Assembly: GCF_020640915.1 (NCBI RefSeq)
Contig: NZ_JADWDC010000015.1
Location: 17,275-81,274 of the forward strand
DNA length: 64,000 nt
Origin: Waterburya agarophytonicola KI4
GTDB taxonomy: Bacteria; Cyanobacteriota; Cyanobacteriia; Cyanobacteriales; Xenococcaceae
Reading direction: 5' to 3'
The position numbers and the translations under genes are program-made. The notes below the pieces were generated by a model. It was not told where the DNA came from. It did not search any database and saw nothing but the letters and a program-made list of their open reading frames with translations. Shown here in pieces: positions 9,288 to 17,493 of this stretch; the stretch's first letter is position 1, and each line of letters starts with the position of its first letter.

Positions 9288-10207
9288 TTTTTTGTTTTTT
9301 TAAAGCTGCCTACTGCTGCGATCGCTTCGGCTAAAATACTGATAAGTCGGTATAAAGCAACCGCAGCGATTTCGGCAGGAAATAAGGCATCGTCCAACAA
9401 ACTGTATGCAGTGACTTCAAATACGCCCAAGCCTCCTGGCGCGCCTGGTACAACTAAACCAAGCAACCAAGCGAAACTAAAAGCACCAATTAACTGGGGT
9501 ATTTGTGGTGCGGAAATAGGCTGTAATGCTAGGAAAGTGAGTATAAAACCAATTCCCCGCAAGATAACAAATCCAATCTCTCCCAAAAATGGCATCAGGG
9601 GATAAGTTTCTAATTTAATCAGTTGGGCTGCGGTAGGATCGGCTTTATTTTTACTCTTACTCAGACGGTGCATCAAAGGGTTAAGAATGCGAGGATGTAT
9701 GCCGATTAATACCGCAACTAAGCTAAATAATTGCAATGCAACAATTATCGGGTTAAAGTCAGTTTCTAGCACACCCAAACCACTACTAATTAAGCCAATC
9801 AAAAGTGCTGCGGATGCCATTAGTAAAGGCTCTAATAATACGCTCAAGGTAGCTGCGCCTTTCGATCCTCCTACCCCAGAAACCGCCGTAATTCTGCCGT
9901 AAAAATGCCAGATATTGCCAGGAGAATATTTAGCAATGTTGGTTATTAAATAAACCCGAATACCTTCTTTGACTCCTAAGGGTTGTTTAAACAGTTGCAA
10001 AATCCACGTCCACACCCAACCAGACCAAATATGAGCGCAAATGGTAATCATTAATGCTCCGCTTAATATTAACCAACCTTGGTGATCGATGCTAATAGTT
10101 GCAACTTCTCCCAAGCGATCTTTAACAGTTTTAATCAGAAAAAATATAACCCCTCCCCAAATAAACCAGCGTATATAAGGTTTGATTCGAGCCAGAATTT
10201 GTTTCAT
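9281..10207 (-). CDS. UPF0104 / lysylphosphatidylglycerol-synthase-like membrane protein
   Basis: 308 residues with about seven to eight hydrophobic helices. The conserved pieces IAKYSPGNIWHF (near 91-102) and the Pro/Gly-rich VVPGAPGGLGVFE (near 256-268) mark the YbhN/UPF0104 family, the flippase-like region also found in MprF. There is no soluble aminoacyltransferase domain, so lysyl-lipid synthesis is unlikely. A role in moving a lipid or lipid-linked sugar across the membrane is plausible from family knowledge only. ATG start at 10207. Confidence 0.82.
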   Translation of the reverse strand: MKQILARIKPYIRWFIWGGVIFFLIKTVKDRLGEVATISIDHQGWLILSGALMITICAHIWSGWVWTWILQLFKQPLGVKEGIRVYLITNIAKYSPGNIWHFYGRITAVSGVGGSKGAATLSVLLEPLLMASAALLIGLISSGLGVLETDFNPIIVALQLFSLVAVLIGIHPRILNPLMHRLSKSKNKADPTAAQLIKLETYPLMPFLGEIGFVILRGIGFILTFLALQPISAPQIPQLIGAFSFAWLLGLVVPGAPGGLGVFEVTAYSLLDDALFPAEIAAVALYRLISILAEAIAAVGSFKKTKNQ

Positions 10208-10286
10208 CTAGATGTTTGGTATGAATTAGCTTTTGGAATAATTTTATCCCTTGTAGTTCAGTAATTGTGAGTTATTTTTATTCTGC

Positions 10287-10994
10287 TTATGATTGTGGGA
10301 GTTGATTCATTAAGGTAATTGCCATTTCAAAATAGCTAGCTACTTCTGAAGCAAAAGTATTGATATTTTGAGATGAATCTAAAGTAATAGAATAGATGAA
10401 TTCAATTACCGATGTTTTAATTAAGTCAATCAAGCAACTTTGTTCGACTGGAAGTTCAAACTCGCTTAGGTCGGCTTGGAATTCTGGTGATTTTGAGTTC
10501 TTTAGGATAGATTTATCGGCAATTAAAATTGCTTGACAAATACATAATAAAATAATTTCACTGTCTTGTAAAAAACTAGCTTTTATCAAGGAACTTGTGG
10601 GGATATTTTGAGTTTCTAGCTGGTTTGGAGCGAATTTTTGACCGAGGGGATAATTTTGGTGATCGGCAAATGTATTCAAGAGAATTATATTAATTTGATT
10701 CAAAATAAAACTAACAACTTTCAATCTTTTTTTATCTTCTTTAAAAAGGAATCTGATGGTCAAGGATCTAGATTTAGCAAGTCGAACAATATTAGAGGTT
10801 TGATTTTGATAATTCGTGCGATCTCCTGAATTTTTGCGATCGCTGAAACTAAGACATTTTTCTGGAATAGCATTAAATTTCGCCAAATCAAAATTAGGCA
10901 TTTCTTGATGGCATCTAAGACAAAACCACAAAATCCTAGTTTTACTAAGGTGACGGAGCAAAATATCAGAACAAATGGGACAAAGAGTTTTCAT
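10287..10994 (-). CDS. Unknown protein with N-terminal zinc ribbon
   Basis: 235 residues, not recognised. The first 30 residues hold CPIC and CLRC, spaced 19 residues apart, a probable four-cysteine zinc ribbon; CLRCHQEMP is the second knuckle. The rest is mainly alpha-helical: residues 75-110 (rich in K, I, L, N) and 135-230, ending in a helix with EVASYFEMAITLMNQL that faintly recalls phycobilisome/globin-type helices, too weak to use. It starts six bases from a short hairpin (11001-11019) that would lie in its leader. The gene stands alone, separated from nagA by 367 bases. Confidence 0.6.
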   Translation of the reverse strand: MKTLCPICSDILLRHLSKTRILWFCLRCHQEMPNFDLAKFNAIPEKCLSFSDRKNSGDRTNYQNQTSNIVRLAKSRSLTIRFLFKEDKKRLKVVSFILNQINIILLNTFADHQNYPLGQKFAPNQLETQNIPTSSLIKASFLQDSEIILLCICQAILIADKSILKNSKSPEFQADLSEFELPVEQSCLIDLIKTSVIEFIYSITLDSSQNINTFASEVASYFEMAITLMNQLPQS

Positions 10995-11361
10995 TTCTCT
11001 TTGGTCTAGATAAGACCAAGGCGAGGATTTTTACTCTCTCTATAATTAGGATAAATTTCCTATACTTTTATCTATTTAAGGGCAGATTAAAATAATACTT
11101 TTCTCCATTACTTTGGATTTATTAATTTTTTATTTGCATGAGATAGACAAATCAAGCTAGGATTTGACACTAATTAATAGCAGCAGAGATTCAGTTATTT
11201 AAAAGTTTGATTAAGCATTTTTTTCATCTAACTCTAAACTTAGATTCTTAAATTAATTATTTCATCAGTAAAATCACTGAATACTACTTGTTAATTGACA
11301 AAGTAATAAGTAATAACTAATGAGAGTTTTATCCTATATAAAAGTTAAATACTTAACAGTA
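10995..11361. other. Intergenic stretch of 367 bases
   Basis: AT-rich spacer between two minus-strand genes. The only structure seen is the 7-bp hairpin TTGGTCT/AGACCAA (11001-11007 and 11013-11019) right next to the start of the zinc-ribbon gene. Near 11305-11325 there is a short AGTAATA-type heptad repeat. No RNA gene or convincing ORF was found. Confidence 0.5.
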
Positions 11362-12504
11362 TTAGTTAATCCTCGTCCAAGATAAATTGTGTTTTTTTTC
11401 GTTCCAATGCCAGCGCAAAAAACTAGCAGGTTGTCCGATATCAATAGCGGTTAAAGCGATCGCTTTACGAGGAGATTCTGTCGCCATGGCGATCGCTTTT
11501 TCTAGATCGCAACCCCACTTAACCAAATTCTCTACCCCGACTAATAAAGGCAAAGTTGTACCTGACAATGTACCGTCAGCTAATCTAGCCGTACCTTCTA
11601 TCACAGTAATTTCTCGATCGTCCCAAGGATATACTCCATCGGGTAAACCTATAGGAGATAAGGCATCGCTAACTATAAATATTCCCTTGTCGTAATTACT
11701 CGCTTTGAGAATAATTTCTAACATAGTAGGGCAGACATGATTGCCATCGGCAATTAAACCACAACGAACATCAGGATTGACAATGGCTTCTCCCAACAAT
11801 CCTGGTTGGCGATGGTGCAAGCTAGGCATAGCATTAAAAGCATGAGTTACCATTGATGCGCCCTGCTTGAAAGCTTCTTTTGCTTCTTTTGCTGTTGCCA
11901 GGGAATGTCCCAAACTAACGGTAATATTTTGCTCTTTTAAATAACTAACTGCTTGACCACTGCCATCTAATTCTGGGGCAAGAGTGATTACTTTCACTAT
12001 CTCGCTATAGTTTCCTAATACCCTTTTAATATTTTCGATAGTTAAAGGTAATAAATGTTGTGGGGGGTGCGCGCCTCTTTTTTGGTAATTTAAGAATGGC
12101 CCTTCTAAATGTACTCCTAAAACTTGGGCTGTTCTTTCTGTCTTCTCTTGAGTTGAAATGAATTGAGCAAGCACAAAAAGCGATCGCTGTATCTTATCGA
12201 CGGAAGTAGTAACTATTGTGGGCAAAAAGCCATCTACTCCTCTGGCGTAAAGAAAATCGCCAATTTTTTTCAGTTTGGGTAAGTCTGTTAACTCCAAGTC
12301 GGGAAAAGCCAAACCCAAACCGCCATTGATTTGTAGATCTATTCCCCCCAAAGAAAGCCAGTCTCCATTCAAGTCAATAGTCGATTTTGCATCTATAACA
12401 TTCAATTTAGATGAAATTGCTATTATTTTGCCCGATGCGATCGCAACTTGCTGTAAACCTTCATACCCCACAACCTTGGCATTAACGATCGATAAATCTA
12501 CCAT
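11362..12504 (-). CDS. nagA: N-acetylglucosamine-6-phosphate deacetylase
   Basis: 380 residues, an amidohydrolase-fold enzyme. Visible motifs are the N-terminal INGGLGLAFPDL region that replaces the HxH of other amidohydrolases, HLEGPFLN with the metal-binding Glu, SLGHSLAT and VTHAFNAMPSLHHRQPG with metal and substrate histidines, and SDALSPIGLP with the catalytic Asp. It removes acetate from GlcNAc-6-phosphate in the cytoplasm, recycling amino sugars from cell wall or environment. No nagB is next to it. The ATG at 12504 lies 52 bases from the divergent purE start. The C-terminal WHWNEKKHNLSWTRIN stretch is a usual closing strand. Confidence 0.93.
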   Translation of the reverse strand: MVDLSIVNAKVVGYEGLQQVAIASGKIIAISSKLNVIDAKSTIDLNGDWLSLGGIDLQINGGLGLAFPDLELTDLPKLKKIGDFLYARGVDGFLPTIVTTSVDKIQRSLFVLAQFISTQEKTERTAQVLGVHLEGPFLNYQKRGAHPPQHLLPLTIENIKRVLGNYSEIVKVITLAPELDGSGQAVSYLKEQNITVSLGHSLATAKEAKEAFKQGASMVTHAFNAMPSLHHRQPGLLGEAIVNPDVRCGLIADGNHVCPTMLEIILKASNYDKGIFIVSDALSPIGLPDGVYPWDDREITVIEGTARLADGTLSGTTLPLLVGVENLVKWGCDLEKAIAMATESPRKAIALTAIDIGQPASFLRWHWNEKKHNLSWTRIN

Positions 12505-12545
12505 TATGATTACTATATGCTGATAAAATACAGAATCCCGAATAT

Positions 12546-12560
12546 ATGAAAATGCTTTGA
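12546..12560 (+). other. Four-codon ORF overlapping the purE start
   Basis: ATG AAA ATG CTT TGA encodes MKML and its TGA (12558-12560) shares two bases with the TTG that starts purE (12557). This TTGA overlap could couple the two by ribosome re-initiation. The alternative is a one-base sequence error: adding or removing one base in the CTTTG run would fuse MKML to PurE with an ATG start. Confidence 0.35.
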
Positions 12561-13081
12561 GTCAAACTAACCCCTTAATTGGAATTATTATGGGCAGCGA
12601 TTCCGATCTGCCCACTATGGAAAAAGCGATCGCAGTCTGCGAAGATTTTGATGTCCCCCACGAAGTAGCGATTATTTCTGCCCATCGTACCCCAGAAAGA
12701 ATGGTCGAGTATGCCCGTAATGCTCATCAACAAGGTATTAAAGTAATTATTGCTGGTGCGGGGGGAGCAGCACATTTACCAGGAATGGTAGCTTCCTTGA
12801 CTCCCTTGCCCGTAATTGGCGTACCCGTCACGACTCGTCAACTAAATGGAGTAGACTCTCTATATTCAATCGTCCAGATGCCTAGAGGAATTCCTGTGGC
12901 TACGGTAGCGATTGGTAACGCCCAAAATGCAGGACTATTAGCAGTACAAATCTTAGCTACAAGCGATCGCACTTTACAAAGTAAAGTAGAACAATACAGA
13001 CAAGATTTATTACAAATGGTACTTGACAAACAAGATCGACTTGATAAATTAGGTTATCAATCTTATATAGCTCAAATGTAG
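12557..13081 (+). CDS. purE: N5-carboxyaminoimidazole ribonucleotide mutase
   Basis: 174 residues, the standard size of class I PurE. Motifs in order are IIMGSDSDLPTM (residues 10-21), SAHRTPERM with the catalytic His (about 41-49) and GAGGAAHLPGM (about 67-77). It moves the carboxyl group of N5-CAIR to C4 in purine synthesis, in the cytoplasm. There is no in-frame ATG before the conserved core, so translation must start at TTG (12557), and no Shine-Dalgarno is evident; see the small overlapping ORF. purK is not in the window. The gene is divergent from nagA. Confidence 0.93.
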   Translation: MSQTNPLIGIIMGSDSDLPTMEKAIAVCEDFDVPHEVAIISAHRTPERMVEYARNAHQQGIKVIIAGAGGAAHLPGMVASLTPLPVIGVPVTTRQLNGVDSLYSIVQMPRGIPVATVAIGNAQNAGLLAVQILATSDRTLQSKVEQYRQDLLQMVLDKQDRLDKLGYQSYIAQM

Positions 13082-13281
13082 AAAATATTGATTCTTAGGG
13101 GTGAATCGTCTAGATCGAGCTATAAACAACTCTAATAGTTAATAACTAAAACCAATTAATTATTAAATTAGAAAATTCTGGCGATCGCGTTACATTTCTT
13201 TACCTCAACTTAAAATTAGTGTAAACTAACCGAGGAAACTAGTATATCTATATATCTAAAGTAAGAGGAGCGAACGAAAAG

Positions 13282-14157
13282 ATGCAGTCGGCTCAGACAC
13301 TGCGAACAGTACCAAGAGAATATTTAAAAGCTCCTGGCGGAATCAATCCCAATGTGTTGATGACGATCGCAGCGATCTTGTTGCTGACGATATCAACCAC
13401 TGGCTATTTCCTCTGGGATTTTCCTGCTTGGTGTTCTTTTACTGCCAATGTTCTGGCATTACATTTGTCAGGAACTGTTATTCATGACGCTTCCCACAAT
13501 AGCGCCCACAGCAATCGTATTATAAATTCTATATTGGGACATTGCAGCGCCTTAATGTTAGGCTTTGCTTTTCCTGTTTTTACGCGAGTTCATTTGCAAC
13601 ATCACGCCCACGTTAACGATCCTGAAAACGATCCCGACCATTTTGTCTCGACAGGTGGTCCTTTGTGGCTGATTGCAGCTCGTTTTTTCTATCATGAGTA
13701 TTTTTTCTTCCAACGACGCTTGTGGCGTAAATATGAGTTGCTAGAATGGTTTCTCAGCAGACTAGTATTAATTTCCATTGTTGTTTTGGGGATTCATTAT
13801 GACTTTATTGGTTATGTAATGAATTTTTGGTTTGTCCCCGCTATGGTAGTGGGCATGGCATTAGGATTATTTTTTGATTATTTACCCCATCGTCCTTTTA
13901 AAGAACGCGATCGCTGGAAAAGCTCTAGAGTGTACCCCAGTCCTATTTTGAATTTGCTTATCTTAGGACAAAACTACCATCTAGTGCATCATCTTTGGCC
14001 TTCGATTCCTTGGTATAAATATCAATCAGCTTATTATGAAACCAAGCCTTTATTAGATGCCAAGGGTTGCGAGCAATCATTAGGTCTTTTAGAGAGTAAA
14101 AACTTGATTAATTTCTTATATGATATTTTGATAGGCATCCGTTTTCACAAGTCTTAA
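13282..14157 (+). CDS. crtR: Beta-carotene hydroxylase, fatty-acid-desaturase type
   Basis: 291 residues with about four membrane helices and three histidine boxes: HDASHNSAH (near 67-75), HLQHHAHVN (near 103-111) and NYHLVHHLWP (near 233-242), the di-iron ligand pattern of CrtR. It hydroxylates beta-carotene rings to zeaxanthin, and in some cyanobacteria deoxymyxoxanthophyll, in the membrane. A good ribosome site (GAGGAG, 13265-13270) precedes the ATG at 13282. It leads a tight same-strand run with menC (25-base gap) and hpnH. The 200-base spacer before it probably carries the promoter. Confidence 0.92.
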   Translation: MQSAQTLRTVPREYLKAPGGINPNVLMTIAAILLLTISTTGYFLWDFPAWCSFTANVLALHLSGTVIHDASHNSAHSNRIINSILGHCSALMLGFAFPVFTRVHLQHHAHVNDPENDPDHFVSTGGPLWLIAARFFYHEYFFFQRRLWRKYELLEWFLSRLVLISIVVLGIHYDFIGYVMNFWFVPAMVVGMALGLFFDYLPHRPFKERDRWKSSRVYPSPILNLLILGQNYHLVHHLWPSIPWYKYQSAYYETKPLLDAKGCEQSLGLLESKNLINFLYDILIGIRFHKS

Positions 14158-14182
14158 TTAAAACTTTCCAACCTCAGCTTGC

Positions 14183-15121
14183 TTGAAATTGAAGTTAAAA
14201 TTAAATTTTGATATTTATCAACGTCGTTTTAAACAACCCTTACGTACCAGTCATGGAATTTGGCAAATACGTGAGGGTATTATTATTAGTCTGAGTAATG
14301 GAATCGATTTTGCTCGGGGAGAAATCGCTCCTCTATCTTGGTTTGGCTCAGAAACCATGTCTCAAGCGTTAGAATTTTGTCAGCATTGGGGAGACAATAT
14401 CAGTACAGAAGATATTGCCAAAATTCCTGATCGCCTTCCTGCCTGTCAATTTGCCTTTGAATCTGCTTGGTTGAATTTAACTCAACCTCAAGTAAATATT
14501 GCTTTAGATAATTTAGATTTTTGTTATTTATTACCTGCGGGAGCAACAGCCTTAAATGCTTGGCAAAAAATTTATCAACAACAACACAATACTACCTTTA
14601 AATGGAAAATTGGCGTTTATCCTTTAGCCCAAGAGATAGAAATTTTACAACAGTTGGTTGCCACCCTACCAAGCCAAGTTAAATTGAGATTAGATGCTAA
14701 CGAGGGATTGAATTTAACTCAAGCTCAACAACTCCTTGCAGTAACGGATAATTTAACGGCGATCGAATTTATCGAGCAACCTTTAGCTAGAGACTGTTTG
14801 AGGGAAATGATTCGACTCAGCCAAGAATATTCAACCCCTTTAGCTTTAGATGAATCTGTCGCCAGTTTCCTCCAACTACAACAAGCCGATCGGCAAGGAT
14901 GGCAAGGAATATTTACGATCAAGGCTGCTATTATGGGTTTTCCCAGTCGGCTGATCGAATATTGTCAACAGCATTCACTAGATATAGTTTTTTCTTCTGT
15001 TTTGGAAACAGAAATAGGTCGCGATGCTGTGTTAAAGTTTGCTCGACAATTAAACCATCCCCGCGCGTTCGGCTTTGGTGTCGAGGGTTTTATTCGGGGA
15101 ATAAATGGTACAACTAATTAG
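14183..15121 (+). CDS. menC: o-Succinylbenzoate synthase
   Basis: 312 residues, enolase superfamily. The capping domain starts with RFKQPLRTSHGIW (residues 12-24). In the barrel the catalytic set is seen as FKWKIGV (Lys), LRLDANEGLN (Asp), EFIEQPL (Glu), LDESV (Asp) and TIKAAIMGF (Lys). It dehydrates SHCHC to o-succinylbenzoate for phylloquinone, the photosystem I quinone. No ATG lies before the conserved N-terminus, so the start must be a TTG (14183, or 14189 as alternative). It follows crtR by 25 bases and precedes hpnH by 36 bases, suggesting one transcript. Confidence 0.9.
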   Translation: MKLKLKLNFDIYQRRFKQPLRTSHGIWQIREGIIISLSNGIDFARGEIAPLSWFGSETMSQALEFCQHWGDNISTEDIAKIPDRLPACQFAFESAWLNLTQPQVNIALDNLDFCYLLPAGATALNAWQKIYQQQHNTTFKWKIGVYPLAQEIEILQQLVATLPSQVKLRLDANEGLNLTQAQQLLAVTDNLTAIEFIEQPLARDCLREMIRLSQEYSTPLALDESVASFLQLQQADRQGWQGIFTIKAAIMGFPSRLIEYCQQHSLDIVFSSVLETEIGRDAVLKFARQLNHPRAFGFGVEGFIRGINGTTN

Positions 15122-15157
15122 AGAGAAAGAATATAGGTGTGTTTGAGGAGATACAAC

Positions 15158-16174
15158 ATGGGAATTCAACTTCAACAAGCAGTTACAGTCGGAAAATACT
15201 TAGTTACCCAGCGTCTGATGGGACGCAAGCACGTTCCCCTAGTATTGATGCTAGAGCCTCTATTTCGCTGTAATTTGGCTTGTTCTGGCTGTGGTAAAAT
15301 TCAGCATCCTACAGAGGTATTAAAGCAAAATCTTAGTCCCCAACAGTGTTTTGATGCCGTCGAAGAATGTGGCGCGCCCGTGGTTTCTATTCCTGGGGGA
15401 GAGCCGTTGTTACATCCTCAAATTGATGAAATTGTGCGGGGTTTGGTACAGCGCAAAAAGTTTGTTTATCTTTGCACTAACGGGATTTTATTAGAAAAGA
15501 GCCTGAATAAGTTTGAGCCTTCCCCTTATTTGACTTTTAGCGTACATTTGGATGGCTTGCAGGAACAACACGATAAATGCGTCGATCGCGAGGGAGTATT
15601 TGAAAAAGCGATCGCAGCGATTAAGACGGCAAAACAGCAAGGCTTTCGGGTTACTACCAATACTACTGTCTTTCAAGATGCCAACCCTCAAGAGATACAA
15701 GAATTTTTTGACTATCTAGAAACTTTGAATTTAGATGGCATGATGGTTTCTCCTGGTTATAGTTATGACTGGGCTCCCGATAAAGATAATTTTCTCAAGC
15801 GGGAACAAACCAAAGCTTTATTTAGAGAAATACTGTCTCCGTGGAAATCTGGCGCAAAAAAATGGAATTTCAACCACAATCCTTTGTTTCTAGAATTTTT
15901 GATGGGAGACCAAGATTTTGACTGTACTCCTTGGGGTAGTCCCAGCTATAGTGTCTTGGGCTGGCAAAAACCTTGTTATCTCTTAAATGAAGGACATTTT
16001 TCTAGCTATCGAGAATTGATTGATCAGACTCAATGGAGTAACTATGGAAAGAAAAGTGGCAACCCCGAATGTGCTGACTGTATGGTGCATTGCGGCTACG
16101 AACCTACCGCAGCTACCGTAGCGATGCAACCCGAAAATATGGGTAAAGCGATCGGTGCTTTGTTTGGAGGTTAA
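15158..16174 (+). CDS. hpnH: Adenosyl-hopene transferase (radical SAM)
   Basis: 338 residues from the ATG at 15158, which has a strong GAGGAG seven bases upstream (15145-15150); the longer frame from 15137 lacks one. The radical SAM cluster motif is [16 protein letters not shown] (CxxxCxxC) near residue 39. More family marks are [12 protein letters not shown] and [17 protein letters not shown], and the C-terminal cysteines in [15 protein letters not shown] may bind a second metal site. HpnH adds the 5'-deoxyadenosyl group to diploptene, the first step to extended C35 hopanoids in membranes. No squalene-hopene cyclase gene is in the window. Confidence 0.92.
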   Translation: MGIQLQQAVTVGKYLVTQRLMGRKHVPLVLMLEPLFRCNLACSGCGKIQHPTEVLKQNLSPQQCFDAVEECGAPVVSIPGGEPLLHPQIDEIVRGLVQRKKFVYLCTNGILLEKSLNKFEPSPYLTFSVHLDGLQEQHDKCVDREGVFEKAIAAIKTAKQQGFRVTTNTTVFQDANPQEIQEFFDYLETLNLDGMMVSPGYSYDWAPDKDNFLKREQTKALFREILSPWKSGAKKWNFNHNPLFLEFLMGDQDFDCTPWGSPSYSVLGWQKPCYLLNEGHFSSYRELIDQTQWSNYGKKSGNPECADCMVHCGYEPTAATVAMQPENMGKAIGALFGG

Positions 16175-16195
16175 TATATTGTGAGAATGGGCGTT

Positions 16196-17428
16196 TTATC
16201 CCGCGTTCATTCTACTTTTATAATCTAGTTCCGCAAAAGTAATGCTAATTTCTGTACCATTATTATTGTTCATTTCTATTTTTCCCTCTAGTTGTTCTAC
16301 TAAAGTAACCACGAGTTCTAATCCTAATGATTCGCTATGGTAAAAGTCTTTATCATCGGGGAAACCAATGCCATCATCTTTAAACCATAAATTATAGTTT
16401 CCAGGCTTATCTTGGCAAAATTTTAAAATGATATTTCCTTGCTTTTTTTCAGGAAAAGCGTGTTCTACAGCATTAGAAATAAGTTCGTTGATAATTAATC
16501 CACAGGGATGAGCGGTTTCAATGTTTAGATAAGCCTGTTGAATATCCGCTTTAAAATTAATTTCTTGAGTCAGGTAAGAGTTAGTAATATGCTCGATTAA
16601 AGCAGTTAAATATTGCTGAAAATCAATTTCACATAATCCAGTACTATAATGAAGCTGTTCGTGAATCAATGCCATGGTCGTAATACGATTTTGGCTATCC
16701 GATAGAACTTTAATTATTTCTGGATTATCTATATAATCTCCTTGAGATTCTAAAAGACTAGAAACAATAAACAAATTATTTTTAACTCGATGATGAATTT
16801 CTTTTAACAGCAAATTTTTCTCTTTCAAAGATTTTTTTACTTCTTTTTCTGCTTTTTTGCGCTCTAAAATTTCGGCCTGTAAGCGTAATGCCATTAGTTT
16901 GCGATTTTCAATTTCAGCTTTAAGAGATTGATTGACATCCGCCAAACGTTCATTAATATCTAACAACGAAATTTCTGCTTCATATCTCTGCTCAACTTCA
17001 TTTTGCAAAACATGGTTACGATATTTTAAAGTTTTGCTCAAATCAAATACCTGTAAATGAGATTTTACTCTAGCTAACAGTTCTGGTTTATGAAAAGGCT
17101 TGGTAATATAATCATTAGCACCCAACTCAAAAGCTTTCACTTTTTTTTCTGTGTCTGTCACACTAGTCATAAATATAATTGGAATATCCTGGGTTTTAGG
17201 ATTTTTTTTGAGTATTTTACAAGCTTCAAAACCATCAAGATTAGGCATTATCGCATCTAGCAAAATCAGATGAGGAAGTTCAACGTCAGTTATTTTAATA
17301 GCATCTATTCCATCTACTGCTGTGATAGTTCTAAAATTAGCTTTAGATAAAATTTTACATAGTAAATCTAAATTGAGATTATTATCATCTACTACTAAAA
17401 TTCTGGCTGACTTGTTCGTTAGCGACAT
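16196..17428 (-). CDS. Response regulator-histidine kinase (HisKA_2 type)
   Basis: 410 residues. A receiver domain comes first (about 9-125: VVDDNN acidic pocket, phospho-Asp in LLDAIMPNLDG, Lys in YITKPF). A long coiled coil follows (about 130-205, many E/K/L). Then comes a HisKA_2/HWE-like dimerisation domain with the phospho-His in LKEIHHRVKNNL (near 213) and an ATPase domain with N box ELISNAVEHAF and G box DDGIGFPDD. It is a soluble kinase whose activity is set by the phosphorylation state of its own receiver. It follows the REC-GGDEF-EAL gene by 65 bases on the same strand, so the pair is probably one phosphorelay module. Confidence 0.9.
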   Translation of the reverse strand: MSLTNKSARILVVDDNNLNLDLLCKILSKANFRTITAVDGIDAIKITDVELPHLILLDAIMPNLDGFEACKILKKNPKTQDIPIIFMTSVTDTEKKVKAFELGANDYITKPFHKPELLARVKSHLQVFDLSKTLKYRNHVLQNEVEQRYEAEISLLDINERLADVNQSLKAEIENRKLMALRLQAEILERKKAEKEVKKSLKEKNLLLKEIHHRVKNNLFIVSSLLESQGDYIDNPEIIKVLSDSQNRITTMALIHEQLHYSTGLCEIDFQQYLTALIEHITNSYLTQEINFKADIQQAYLNIETAHPCGLIINELISNAVEHAFPEKKQGNIILKFCQDKPGNYNLWFKDDGIGFPDDKDFYHSESLGLELVVTLVEQLEGKIEMNNNNGTEISITFAELDYKSRMNAG

Positions 17429-17493
17429 GATTTTTTCCTGATAAATTTTTTTTCGACCGAAGCAAAACTACATTCATACCAAAAAATTAGCCA

